From positions 1 through 8,979 of the forward strand of contig DFJW01000027.1 in assembly GCA_002373775.1 (NCBI GenBank): a DNA stretch of 8,979 bases, written 5' to 3'. Below the pieces are notes generated by a model. It did not search any database. It was not told the origin of the DNA and was given only the letters and a program-made list of their open reading frames with translations. Source of the DNA: Ruminococcus flavefaciens. GTDB lineage: Bacteria > Bacillota > Clostridia > Oscillospirales > Ruminococcaceae. A program made the translations under genes and the position numbers. Positions 1 to 5,449 of the stretch are shown piece by piece (the stretch's first letter is position 1; each line of letters begins with the position of its first letter).

Positions 1-277
1 AGCCGACAAAGATCGTGTCGTAGTCTTCGAAATTGTCGGGATAAGCCTTGATCTCGGGGCGAGCCTTAGCGCGAAGCTCCTGCTTTGCCTCTTCGATGCA
101 GGTCATGTAGCTCTCGGAATACGGCTTTACGGTGTCCACCTCAAAGAGATCACCGCCCACTGCGTTCTGAATGAACTCAGCAACCCTCTCGGTATTGCCC
201 TTAGAAATGGTTTTGAGACCGCCGTTCCAGTAATTTTCGCCCTTGCGGGAATAGTAAACGATAAGAATGCTAGCCAT
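1..277 (-). CDS. Flavodoxin family protein (partial, N-terminal 92 residues)
   Basis: This is the start of a flavodoxin-like, FMN-binding electron carrier; the remainder lies beyond base 1. The protein opens with a hydrophobic beta strand (ASILIVYYSRKGENYWNGG), followed by KGNTERVAEFI. That is the phosphate-binding loop and first helix pattern of the flavodoxin fold. A second strand, YDTIFVG, appears just before the window edge. The loop carries an insertion (ENYWNGGLKTIS) between the first strand and the GNT, as in the longer flavodoxin-4 type proteins of gut Firmicutes. The ATG at 277-275 is preceded by GGAGG at 286-290 on the minus strand, which fixes the start. A probable promoter lies at 306-334. 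There is no sign of an operon with the zinc genes; nearly 490 bases separate them. The family is fairly sure. The physiological partner is unknown. Confidence 0.85.
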   Translation of the reverse strand, partial: MASILIVYYSRKGENYWNGGLKTISKGNTERVAEFIQNAVGGDLFEVDTVKPYSESYMTCIEEAKQELRAKARPEIKAYPDNFEDYDTIFVG

Positions 278-305
278 AGTGATTACCTCCGTGCTTTATT
301 TGGTA

Positions 306-334
306 ATTATAGTCTAACATACTTTTTAAGATAA
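306..334 (-). promoter_or_regulatory. Probable sigma-A promoter of the flavodoxin gene
   Basis: Reading the minus strand, TATAAT lies at 311-306, about 28 bases upstream of the start codon. At a 17-base spacing upstream is TTATCT (334-329), a weak match to TTGACA. The -10 is perfect and well placed. The -35 is poor, so an activator or another spacing is possible. Confidence 0.5.
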
Positions 335-494
335 ATCAATCTGGATTTCGACTATTTAAGATAAGTTTTTCTTATCAAAAATAAAAAAACTCATAATGCG
401 GCTCTTTTTTAATCTGAAAATATGAAGTATAAGCGTAAAGTAGTTCGTCACGGACTGCTGTGCACTTTTTTGTTTGCTCAGGAGGTGATGAGAA

Positions 495-596
495 ATGATA
501 GAAGTAAAGGGGGATGTCACAATACTTGCTAACTTGCTGCCAGGATTGCTCAAGAGTGCACGTCTGCATGATAAACGTCCACGAAAGCGGGGATAG
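495..596 (+). CDS. Possible 33-residue small ORF with a perfect Shine-Dalgarno
   Basis: AGGAGGTGA (480-488), an unusually complete complement to the 16S rRNA 3' end, sits six bases before an ATG that opens a 33-codon frame. The peptide starts MIEVKGDVTILANLLPGLLK and ends in a basic tail (KRPRKRG). I do not recognise the product. A second overlapping frame (514-705) contains INVHESGDSSLDITLEFNGD, which faintly resembles C-terminal ends of large serine recombinases. The small ORF may therefore be a fragment of an eroded mobile element gene rather than an intact gene. No convincing promoter is visible upstream. Low confidence; the ribosome binding site is the main argument. Confidence 0.3.
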   Translation: MIEVKGDVTILANLLPGLLKSARLHDKRPRKRG

Positions 597-673
597 CAGC
601 CTTGACATAACGCTTGAATTCAATGGTGACATAAAGACTCGAGCACGGTGTGATTTGAGATCCATGAATAGGT

Positions 674-702
674 ATAAAACAGCCGCAGAGAGACCTGCGG
701 CT
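674..702 (-). terminator. Rho-independent terminator of the zinc operon
   Basis: An 8-bp stem (AGCCGCAG paired with CTGCGGCT, 681-702) encloses a 6-base loop. On the minus strand it is followed by GTTTTAT. It lies about 60 bases after the stop codon of the last minus-strand gene (765), so it probably ends that operon. On the plus strand the trailing TTAACTTTATT is a much poorer U-tract. Confidence 0.6.
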
Positions 703-716
703 TAACTTTATTGGTG

Positions 717-740
717 TGGTGGGACAGGACTTGAACCTGC
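717..740 (-). other. tRNA 3'-end-like fragment (T-arm and CCA)
   Basis: On the minus strand the segment contains a canonical T-loop with flanking stem, GCAGG-TTCAAGT-CCTGT, ending in CCCACCA. It looks like the 3' end of a tRNA gene. No D-arm can be found. The anticodon-arm region upstream (about 741-760) does not fold well, and the lipoprotein stop codon lies only 25 bases further upstream. It is therefore not a functional tRNA. It could be an attachment-site remnant left by an element that used a tRNA 3' end, or a decayed tRNA. Confidence 0.45.
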
Positions 741-764
741 AAGGATTGCTCAGTCAGAATTCTA

Positions 765-1298
765 TTACTCCCACGACAAAAATTTATTTGCTTCCATTGT
801 TGCATCAGTTAGCTGACAGTAGGTGTAGTAGTTTTCTTTGTAGTAATTGAATTTCCCGACAACGGTTATTTCAGTTCCGATCGTCGGGGAGTCATCAGGA
901 TATGAATAGTCCCCATCCAGAACGAATTCTATACCCTGTGAACAGCAAGCCGTGGCATCGCTGATAATAACTGCAAAGAACTCTCTGCCGTCAGGTTCCT
1001 GATAATAGGAAAACGGTCCTTTGGCTCTGACGGTCTTACCGATGTAATCTTCACCATTATTGACCATGTCATACACCTGTGCGTAAACCATGCTTGGGTT
1101 TAACTGAGTCAGATCTATATCGTACTCTCCGCTGCTGTCTGTCACACCGAGCTGATCTGACAGATACGGGGATGTTGATAACGAACTGCTTTCAGTTTGC
1201 TCCTGTTCCTTTATGATCGTATCTATCTTTTCACTATTGCCGCATCCCGTAAGAATTATGGCCGATGTAGCAGCAGCAATAATCATTTTCATTCTCAT
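765..1298 (-). CDS. Lipoprotein with a CC-motif, probable OB-fold domain, last gene of the zinc operon
   Basis: The product has 177 residues. The N-terminus MRMKMIIAAATSAIILTGC is a lipoprotein signal with the lipid-carrying cysteine at 19, so it should be anchored outside the membrane. After a Ser/Glu-rich linker (20-60), residues 70-170 form the conserved part. It has YIGKTVRAKGPF, then a strand-rich core with SDATACCSQGIEF (Cys118, Cys119), then GTEITVVGKFNYY. This layout of a 'GKTV' strand, a CC-x-x-G-[IL]-x-[FV] motif and a closing 'VxGK' strand recalls the OB-fold of the YcgQ/DUF1980 family, which also accompanies metal transporters. The cysteine pair could bind metal, but that is inference. 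The start is the ATG at 1298, six bases after AGGAGG (1305-1310); an upstream ATG at 1379 has no ribosome binding site. It follows the permease remnant by 97 bases and is probably co-transcribed. It seems intact. Confidence 0.75.
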   Translation of the reverse strand: MRMKMIIAAATSAIILTGCGNSEKIDTIIKEQEQTESSSLSTSPYLSDQLGVTDSSGEYDIDLTQLNPSMVYAQVYDMVNNGEDYIGKTVRAKGPFSYYQEPDGREFFAVIISDATACCSQGIEFVLDGDYSYPDDSPTIGTEITVVGKFNYYKENYYTYCQLTDATMEANKFLSWE

Positions 1299-1395
1299 AT
1301 ATTGCCTCCTGACATTTATATAATTGGTAATAGTAACTTCCGGCGGCTCACATTCATCAAGCACAGCCTTGTTTATCACATGGAGTGCGACACTA

Positions 1396-2052
1396 TTATG
1401 CTCTCCTCATTCCTACAAAAACAGACAGCAGCGAAAACAGCAGAAATACCAACTGATCAGCCACAACGATAGTCGAGCCGACAGGTGTTGAGAACAGTAT
1501 TGATGATATGATACCTGATGCCGCACAAACAACTGAAATGACCGCTGAGCATATTATTACACTGCGGAAGCTCTTGAAAAGTCTCATTGCTGCAAGCGCG
1601 TGGAATATGATAAGAGCTGAGATAAGAAGTGAGCCGACAAGATTCATCGCAAGTACGATGATAAGTGCAGTAACAACAGCGATAAGCAGATTATAGGCGC
1701 CCGCTTTCACGCCTGTTGCTCTTACAAAGTTTTCGTCAAAAGTTACGGAGAATATTTTATTATAAAAAAGTATATACGTCAGAATAACAACGATAGACAT
1801 ATATATGCACAGCTTTACATCTTCAGGCTTTAATGTCAGAATGGAGGTAGAGTCGAACAGCGTACTGCACACATCTCCTGAGATATTCGAGCCGGAGGGA
1901 TAGCGATTCATAAGCAGATAACCGATCGCCAGTGCTCCCACTGAGATCATAGCAACCGCAGCGTCACCCTTGATCTTAGTATTCTGCCCGGTTCGCAGAA
2001 GCAGAATGGCACACAACCGAGTTACAGGATGAACTATGACCATATACATCAT
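1396..2052 (-). pseudogene. znuB: ABC-3 family zinc/manganese permease, N-terminus deleted (ZnuB-like)
   Basis: About 210 codons encode the central and C-terminal part of a metal-ABC transporter membrane subunit. They begin near [20 protein letters not shown] and contain several membrane segments, including LCIYMSIVVILTYILFYNKI, LIAVVTALIIVLAMNLVGSL, SVIICSAVISVVCAASGI and VVADQLVFLLFSLLSVFVG. Family members have roughly 260-290 residues. The first membrane helices, about 70-90 residues, are missing because the frame runs directly into the 3' end of the cobW frame at about 2000-2050. No ATG with a ribosome binding site exists near the junction, so translation is unlikely or only by chance re-initiation. 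The motif normally read as ALIIFPA in this family is ALIIFHA here: a proline that I recall as conserved is replaced by histidine, consistent with relaxed selection. The cognate ATPase gene is absent from the window. Confidence 0.8.
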
Positions 2053-2920
2053 CGTCAGCAAACCACATATATCCTTTTGTGCGGATAAGCTCCGTCGGAT
2101 ACTCGTCCACCAGAGCCATGAATTTATCACGGTCAAATGGACGGACTTCCTCATACACAAAGGAAGTGATGCCGTATTCATCCATGCACGCTTCTTTGTC
2201 GGTAGGCTCGTTGGTGTTTAGCGCACGCTGAATGGAAGATGAAGCGAGAACACTGTGATAGTCAAACTCCTTGCCGTGAAGTATCTTGTCGGTATCCACT
2301 TCACTGTTTATGGCAGGGATTATCTCGGCTTCTGACTGAATGTCGCGGATAGCCTTTGTGACTTCTTTTGTCTGTTCGCTGCTGAGCAGGTCGGTCTTGT
2401 TGAGTATGATGAGATTGCAGAACTCTATCTGGTCAATGATAAGGTTGATTATGTCGCCTTCCTCTGTGTCGTTTTCCATTGAGATCTCACGCAGGAATTC
2501 ATTATAGATACGGTCAGCGTCAACAACTGATACAACAGAACTGAGGTAAACATTGGTATCTGGATTGTCCTCGGTGTAGACAACGAAAGAAGCTGCTATA
2601 TTGGAAGGCTCGCTTATGCCTGATGCTTCAACGAACACAGCTTCAATATCCGGAAGCTGAGAGATACGCTCAATCTCTGCGATAAACTCATCGCGGAGAG
2701 TACAGCAGATGCAGCCATTCTGAAGCTCTACCATTTCAACGGAAGCGATACGGTCACGGTTCTTGTTCAGGAGAGCAGCGTCAATATTCACACTGCCCAT
2801 ATCATTAACGATAAGCGCGATCTTACGCTGTTCCTGCTTTAAGAGATTTTGCATAAGAGTAGTCTTTCCCGAACCGAGATAGCCTGTTATGAGGATCACA
2901 GGGATTTTTTTATCTGCCAT
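1976..2920 (-). CDS. CobW/COG0523-family GTPase, C-terminally truncated
   Basis: This G3E GTPase is a putative zinc metallochaperone or metal insertase; such proteins are often encoded in Zur regulons. Residues from the ATG at 2920 show Walker [10 protein letters not shown] (13-21), the metal-binding CxCC motif in [11 protein letters not shown] (68-78), EASGISEP (98-105) and the guanine-specificity motif NKTD (174-177). The C-terminal CobW_C domain starts normally ([20 protein letters not shown], 249-268) and runs to [10 protein letters not shown] (282-291). There it breaks into a 23-residue unrelated tail rich in Ser and Cys before stopping at 1976. Family proteins continue for roughly 80 more residues. 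The GTPase core is complete, so some activity is conceivable. The tail overlaps the permease remnant in another frame, marking a deletion junction. The start at 2920 has a GAGGTG site. An alternative ATG at 2932 overlaps the znuA-frame TGA (ATGA), implying translational coupling. Confidence 0.85.
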   Translation of the reverse strand: MADKKIPVILITGYLGSGKTTLMQNLLKQEQRKIALIVNDMGSVNIDAALLNKNRDRIASVEMVELQNGCICCTLRDEFIAEIERISQLPDIEAVFVEASGISEPSNIAASFVVYTEDNPDTNVYLSSVVSVVDADRIYNEFLREISMENDTEEGDIINLIIDQIEFCNLIILNKTDLLSSEQTKEVTKAIRDIQSEAEIIPAINSEVDTDKILHGKEFDYHSVLASSSIQRALNTNEPTDKEACMDEYGITSFVYEEVRPFDRDKFMALVDEYPTELIRTKGYMWFADDDVYGHSSSCNSVVCHSASANRAEY

Positions 2921-3018
2921 ACCGCACCTCATTTCAGAACGCCTGCGAGAACGTCATAGTTCTTTTGCATGAGGGAGATATAGCTTGCACAGCCTGCAAT
3001 ATCGTCACTTGATACAGA

Positions 3019-4008
3019 CTACAGCGAATTGAGTTCAGCGATATCTACGCTTTTCCCGGATGTGTTGATAATGGTATTCGCGATGTCTTTGCTTGAATTT
3101 TCAAGAGTAAAAATAGTGGTGCAGTCAAGTTCCTTTATCTTGTCTGAAAGGAATACAATAGTCTCAAAACTTGCCTCGGTTTCAGCAGAGCAGCCAATGA
3201 GAGCGGCAAAATAGTCAAGGCCGTAATCGTCAACAAAGTAACGGAAGGGGAATCTGTCACCGAATACAAGCGTCTTTACTGAAGAACCATCCACAAGTGT
3301 CTGGAAGCTGTTATCAAGTTCAGTGAGCTTATCAATATAGCTTTCAAGGTTAGCCTTGTAGTCAGCTGCGTTTGCAGGATCAATAGCCTCAATATTCTTC
3401 TCTATCACCGCACAGAGTATTTTAGCATTTTTCAGAGAGAGCCAAACATGCTCGTCGTATTCTTCTTCCTCTTCTTCGTCTTCGTGATCATGGTCATGAT
3501 CGTGTTCTTCTTCATCTTCGCCCTGCATACCTTCCTTGAGTTCCTCGACCTTAGCGGAGTCACCAAGAACCTCCACAAGGTTGATGACCTTCATATCCTT
3601 GTTTGTGGCTTCTGCAAGGGCATCTTCCACCCATTCGTCGGACTCTCCGCCCACATATACGAAAAGGTCACAGGTGGAGATCTTCATTATATCATCAGCG
3701 GTAGGCTGATAGCTGTGAAGGTCAACGCCGTTGTCAAGCAGATAAGTAAGCTCAACATTTTCAGCGTGGTCACCGAGTATCTCCTTTACCCAGTCATACT
3801 CAGGGAAGATAGTGCAAACCACGCTGAAAGGCTCAGAGCTTGCAGTAGTAGCATTTTCAGACGGTGCAGCAGCATCAGTAATGCTGCTTAACGAACTTTC
3901 AGATAAGCTGTCAGAAGAACTGCTTGAACTTTCCGATGAACAACCTGTCATACCGATTGCAGCCATAGCAAATGATAATGCATAAATGCCGGTTTTTTTC
4001 TTAAACAT
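3019..4008 (-). CDS. znuA: ZnuA-like zinc-binding lipoprotein, shortened by an in-frame amber codon
   Basis: This is the solute-binding component of a zinc ABC importer (329 residues as interrupted). The N-terminus MFKKKTGIYALSFAMAAIGMTGC gives a lipobox cysteine at 23, then a Ser-rich linker to about 60. The cluster A-I fold follows: FSVVCTIFPEYDW (61-73), LDNGVDLHSYQPT with ligand His98, a very acidic His-rich loop EEEHDHDHDHEDEEEEEEYDE (about 166-186) typical of zinc receptors, EHVWLSLKNA with His187, and VFGDRFPFRYFVDDYGLDYF (248-267). The frame ends at a TAG (3021-3019) in AELNSL-stop. The same frame continues SVSSDDIAGCASYISLMQKN and further to a TGA at 2929-2931, which is the expected C-terminal helix of the family. 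The lesion therefore removes about 30 residues and probably weakens folding. The start at 4008 has GGAGG at 4019-4023; no ribosome binding site supports the ATG at 4059. Confidence 0.9.
   Translation of the reverse strand: MFKKKTGIYALSFAMAAIGMTGCSSESSSSSSDSLSESSLSSITDAAAPSENATTASSEPFSVVCTIFPEYDWVKEILGDHAENVELTYLLDNGVDLHSYQPTADDIMKISTCDLFVYVGGESDEWVEDALAEATNKDMKVINLVEVLGDSAKVEELKEGMQGEDEEEHDHDHDHEDEEEEEEYDEHVWLSLKNAKILCAVIEKNIEAIDPANAADYKANLESYIDKLTELDNSFQTLVDGSSVKTLVFGDRFPFRYFVDDYGLDYFAALIGCSAETEASFETIVFLSDKIKELDCTTIFTLENSSKDIANTIINTSGKSVDIAELNSL
3448..3519 (-). repeat. His/Asp/Glu low-complexity zinc loop within znuA
   Basis: These 24 codons encode the metal-sensing or metal-collecting loop: HDHDHDH flanked by glutamate runs. 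The DNA is GAA/GAT/CAT-biased and opens a long antisense frame that is not a gene. Such loops lie beside the zinc site in ZnuA proteins and are thought to gather zinc, so the repeat supports zinc rather than manganese as substrate. Confidence 0.75.
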
Positions 4009-4176
4009 AAAAATAGAACCTCCGAATTGAATAATTGAATCACATAAATCAAGGCGCACTTAAAAAAGGGCATACTGCTCCCCAAACGCCATTTTCCCAT
4101 GTATCAAGAGTATACTTATCCCAGGGAGGAAATAACAGAACACACTTCTATGCAAACATGGGGGATGTGTCATTAT

Positions 4177-4478
4177 TCAATTCAGAAACTCCACTTTAAG
4201 AGAAATAAGAGTTATATGTTCAGAGCGAGACTCTATGATAGTCCTGCAGATAGCCGCAACAGTGCAGAGCATGAGCGCAAGTGATAATGCTGCTGCAACT
4301 GCTGTTCGAGAGTATTCAATGTCTTGTGACACTCCGCAAGCTCCATGCAGACAGAGCAGTCCTCACCCGTACAATCATGATCTGCATGAACAATAATAAA
4401 GGCTGATGAGCAGAATATGACAAGGCTGAATATCACAAGCACTATCCATGATATTGCTCTGTTTCTGCCTTTTGACAT
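4177..4478 (-). pseudogene. Small membrane protein of zinc operons, frameshifted
   Basis: The intact frame runs from 4478 to 4233 and gives 81 residues: a basic start (MSKGRNR), one membrane segment (IVLVIFSLVIFCSSAFIIVH, 12-31) and a Cys/His motif ADHDCTGEDCSVCMELAECH. The last 20 residues or so (QLQQHYHLRSCS...) are atypical. Shifting one base near 4300 reveals VAAALSLALMLCTVAAICRT, a second membrane segment, followed by ITLISLKVEFLN and a TGA at 4179-4177. That two-helix form, about 100 residues, matches what I recall of small DHDCTGEDC proteins that precede zinc-binding lipoproteins in Lachnospiraceae and Ruminococcaceae. The simplest explanation is loss of one base in the CAG-rich stretch around 4299-4305. 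The start has GAGGTG (4486-4491). It is the first gene of the operon, directly behind the Zur-type operator. Its function is unknown; the cysteines suggest metal handling. Confidence 0.7.
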
Positions 4479-4527
4479 ATCTGCTCACCTCCCTTTACTT
4501 GCATGTATCCTGGAATTGATCATAATA

Positions 4528-4548
4528 TGAAAACGATAATCATTTTCA
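4528..4548 (-). promoter_or_regulatory. Zur/Fur-type operator overlapping the transcription start
   Basis: TGAAAACGAT-A-ATCATTTTCA is a 21-base inverted repeat with 9 of 10 arm positions matching. It is the classic form bound by Fur-superfamily repressors. It begins 7 bases after the -10 box of the minus-strand promoter, so a bound repressor would block transcription start. As the operon is a zinc uptake operon, Zur is the likeliest ligand. Discrimination from Fur by sequence alone is not safe. Confidence 0.85.
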
Positions 4549-4555
4549 GTTTTAT

Positions 4556-4584
4556 ATTATATTCACAAGTTAACTGTTTGTCAA
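4556..4584 (-). promoter_or_regulatory. Consensus sigma-A promoter of the zinc operon
   Basis: On the minus strand TTGACA (4584-4579) and TATAAT (4561-4556) are both perfect consensus and are separated by exactly 17 bases. Transcription should start near 4549, inside the operator, about 70 bases before the first start codon. The fully preserved promoter contrasts with the damaged genes behind it. Confidence 0.9.
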
Positions 4585-4614
4585 TAATTCACTTGCAAAT
4601 TATACTTCTTGAAC

Positions 4615-4637
4615 AAAATGATAATTGTTCTCATTTT
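4615..4637. promoter_or_regulatory. Second, weaker Fur-family-like box upstream of the -35
   Basis: AAAATGA (4615-4621) and TCATTTT (4631-4637) form an inverted repeat around TAATTGTTC, and GATAAT begins at 4619-4620. It resembles the Fur/Zur 19-mer less well than the first box. It lies about 30 bases upstream of the -35 element, so it could be a secondary operator that helps looping or cooperative binding. Confidence 0.4.
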
Positions 4638-4737
4638 TGTATTATAGTGTTATTGAGTGTTTTTATGTGATCGTAATTGAATCAGAAGAGGCGTATGTGT
4701 ATCATCTCCCGATTCACAAATACTTATCGAAAACCTA

Positions 4738-4766
4738 TTGAAAAATATGTTGAACCGTGATATAAT
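4738..4766 (+). promoter_or_regulatory. Sigma-A promoter of the LRR-WYL unit
   Basis: TTGAAA (4738-4743), a 17-base spacer and a perfect TATAAT (4761-4766) give a strong promoter. The leader is about 50 bases to the ATG at 4826. A small inverted repeat (AAGGC at 4776-4780, GCCTT at 4792-4796) sits in the early leader and could be an operator or a minor hairpin. Confidence 0.75.
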
Positions 4767-4825
4767 AATCCAAACAAGGCAATTGAATGAAGCCTTAATT
4801 ATTCTGTAAAGGAGTAGTATTTGTC

Positions 4826-5443
4826 ATGAACAAGAATGATATGGAGATCGTAAATGGAATTTTGGTAAAATATACCGGCGATGATATAAAGGCAGTTATA
4901 CCGGATACGGTAAAGATTATCGGTGAAAAGGCATTTGCTGACAGCCTTATTGAGGAGGTCATCCTTCCGGATTCCGTGACCGAGATCGGATACGGTGCAT
5001 TCATGGGATGTTTGGATTTAGAAAAAATAACCCTGTCAAAATCACTTATAAAGATCGATCATAAAGCTTTTCAGGATTGCGAAAGCTTAAAGGAAATAGT
5101 ATTTCCTGAAACATTGACCACAATCGGTGATAGTGCATTCACGAACTGCGGATTTGAAAAGGTTATAATTCCGGATTCAGTAGTAGAAATATCAGGTGAT
5201 GCATTCGATTACTGTCAGAATTTAAAAGAAGTTTCATTATCGAAATCGTTAAAGTGCATTGCTAGTGGTGTTTTTGCAGGCTGTTCAAAACTAATATCTA
5301 TAACTATTCCGGATTCAGTGACAAGTATTGGAGATTGTGCATTTGAAAACTGCACAAGCCTGACATCTGTGAAAATCCCGGACTCCGTTACAAGCATCGG
5401 TGAAAATGCTTTTGAAGGATGTGCAAGTTTAAAACAGGAGTGA
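4826..5443 (+). CDS. BspA-type leucine-rich repeat protein (LRR_5), no export signal
   Basis: The product has 205 residues. After a short N-terminal segment (MNKNDMEIVNGILVKYTGDD) come eight 22-23-residue units starting near residues 25, 47, 70, 93, 115, 138, 161 and 184. Each has the form [IL]PDSVTxIGxxAFxxCxxLxxV. This is the LRR_5 (BspA/TpLRR) pattern, usually a protein-interaction surface. No signal peptide, lipobox, membrane segment or wall anchor is visible, so it should be cytoplasmic, which is less common for this family. The protein stops in mid-repeat (CASLKQE). The last two codons, CAG GAG, double as the Shine-Dalgarno of the next gene, whose ATG is 6 bases past the stop. The two genes are thus tightly coupled. 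The ribosome binding site is AAAGGAG, 11 bases before the ATG. The function is unknown; it may work with the WYL regulator or be an independent binding module. Confidence 0.85.
   Translation: MNKNDMEIVNGILVKYTGDDIKAVIPDTVKIIGEKAFADSLIEEVILPDSVTEIGYGAFMGCLDLEKITLSKSLIKIDHKAFQDCESLKEIVFPETLTTIGDSAFTNCGFEKVIIPDSVVEISGDAFDYCQNLKEVSLSKSLKCIASGVFAGCSKLISITIPDSVTSIGDCAFENCTSLTSVKIPDSVTSIGENAFEGCASLKQE
5306..5440 (+). repeat. Two near-identical tandem LRR units at the gene's 3' end
   Basis: The seventh and eighth repeats both encode IPDSVTSIG-x-x-AFE-x-C-x-SL and are more alike than the other units. They look like a recent duplication within the array. Codon differences (GAT TCA versus GAC TCC, for example) show they are not identical at DNA level, so the duplication is not very recent or synonymous drift has been fast. 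Confidence 0.55.
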
Positions 5444-5449
5444 TACCCC

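Larger units (their letters stand above)
278..764. other. Intergenic stretch without a clear conventional gene
   Basis: These 487 bases separate two minus-strand units. They hold the flavodoxin leader and promoter, a T/A-rich segment around 360-410, a 33-codon ORF behind a very strong ribosome binding site (495-596), a GC-rich hairpin (681-702) and a tRNA T-arm-like fragment (717-740). Other open frames here lack ribosome binding sites. The mix of a tRNA-like end and gene scraps is what an old integration site can look like, but no recombinase can be identified with confidence. Confidence 0.6.
4493..4825. other. Divergent intergenic region between the zinc operon and the LRR-WYL unit
   Basis: These roughly 330 bases hold no gene. 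They carry the minus-strand zinc promoter with its operator, a second Fur-like box, and the plus-strand promoter of the LRR gene at 4738-4766. The part at 4640-4735 shows no recognisable element. Confidence 0.7.

Noticed and set aside
375..665. 96-codon minus-strand open frame in the intergenic region
   Set aside because: No ribosome binding site, no family-like motif, and it overlaps the antisense of a better supported small ORF.
717..790. A functional tRNA gene
   Set aside because: Only the T-arm and 3' end are convincing. The D-arm is missing, the anticodon stem does not pair, and a protein stop codon falls in the 5' part.
1976..2181. N-terminal extension of the permease frame up to an ATG at 2181
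   Set aside because: That part lies within cobW coding sequence in another frame, shows no permease character and has no ribosome binding site.
3448..3891. 147-codon plus-strand open frame, hydrophobic start
   Set aside because: It is the antisense of znuA; the apparent membrane helix is the reverse of the GAA/GAT/CAT-rich zinc loop.
4060..4176. Extra gene or terminator between the small membrane gene and znuA
   Set aside because: No frame with a start and ribosome binding site. The only hairpin near the T-run at about 4060-4080 has a stem of about 3 bp.
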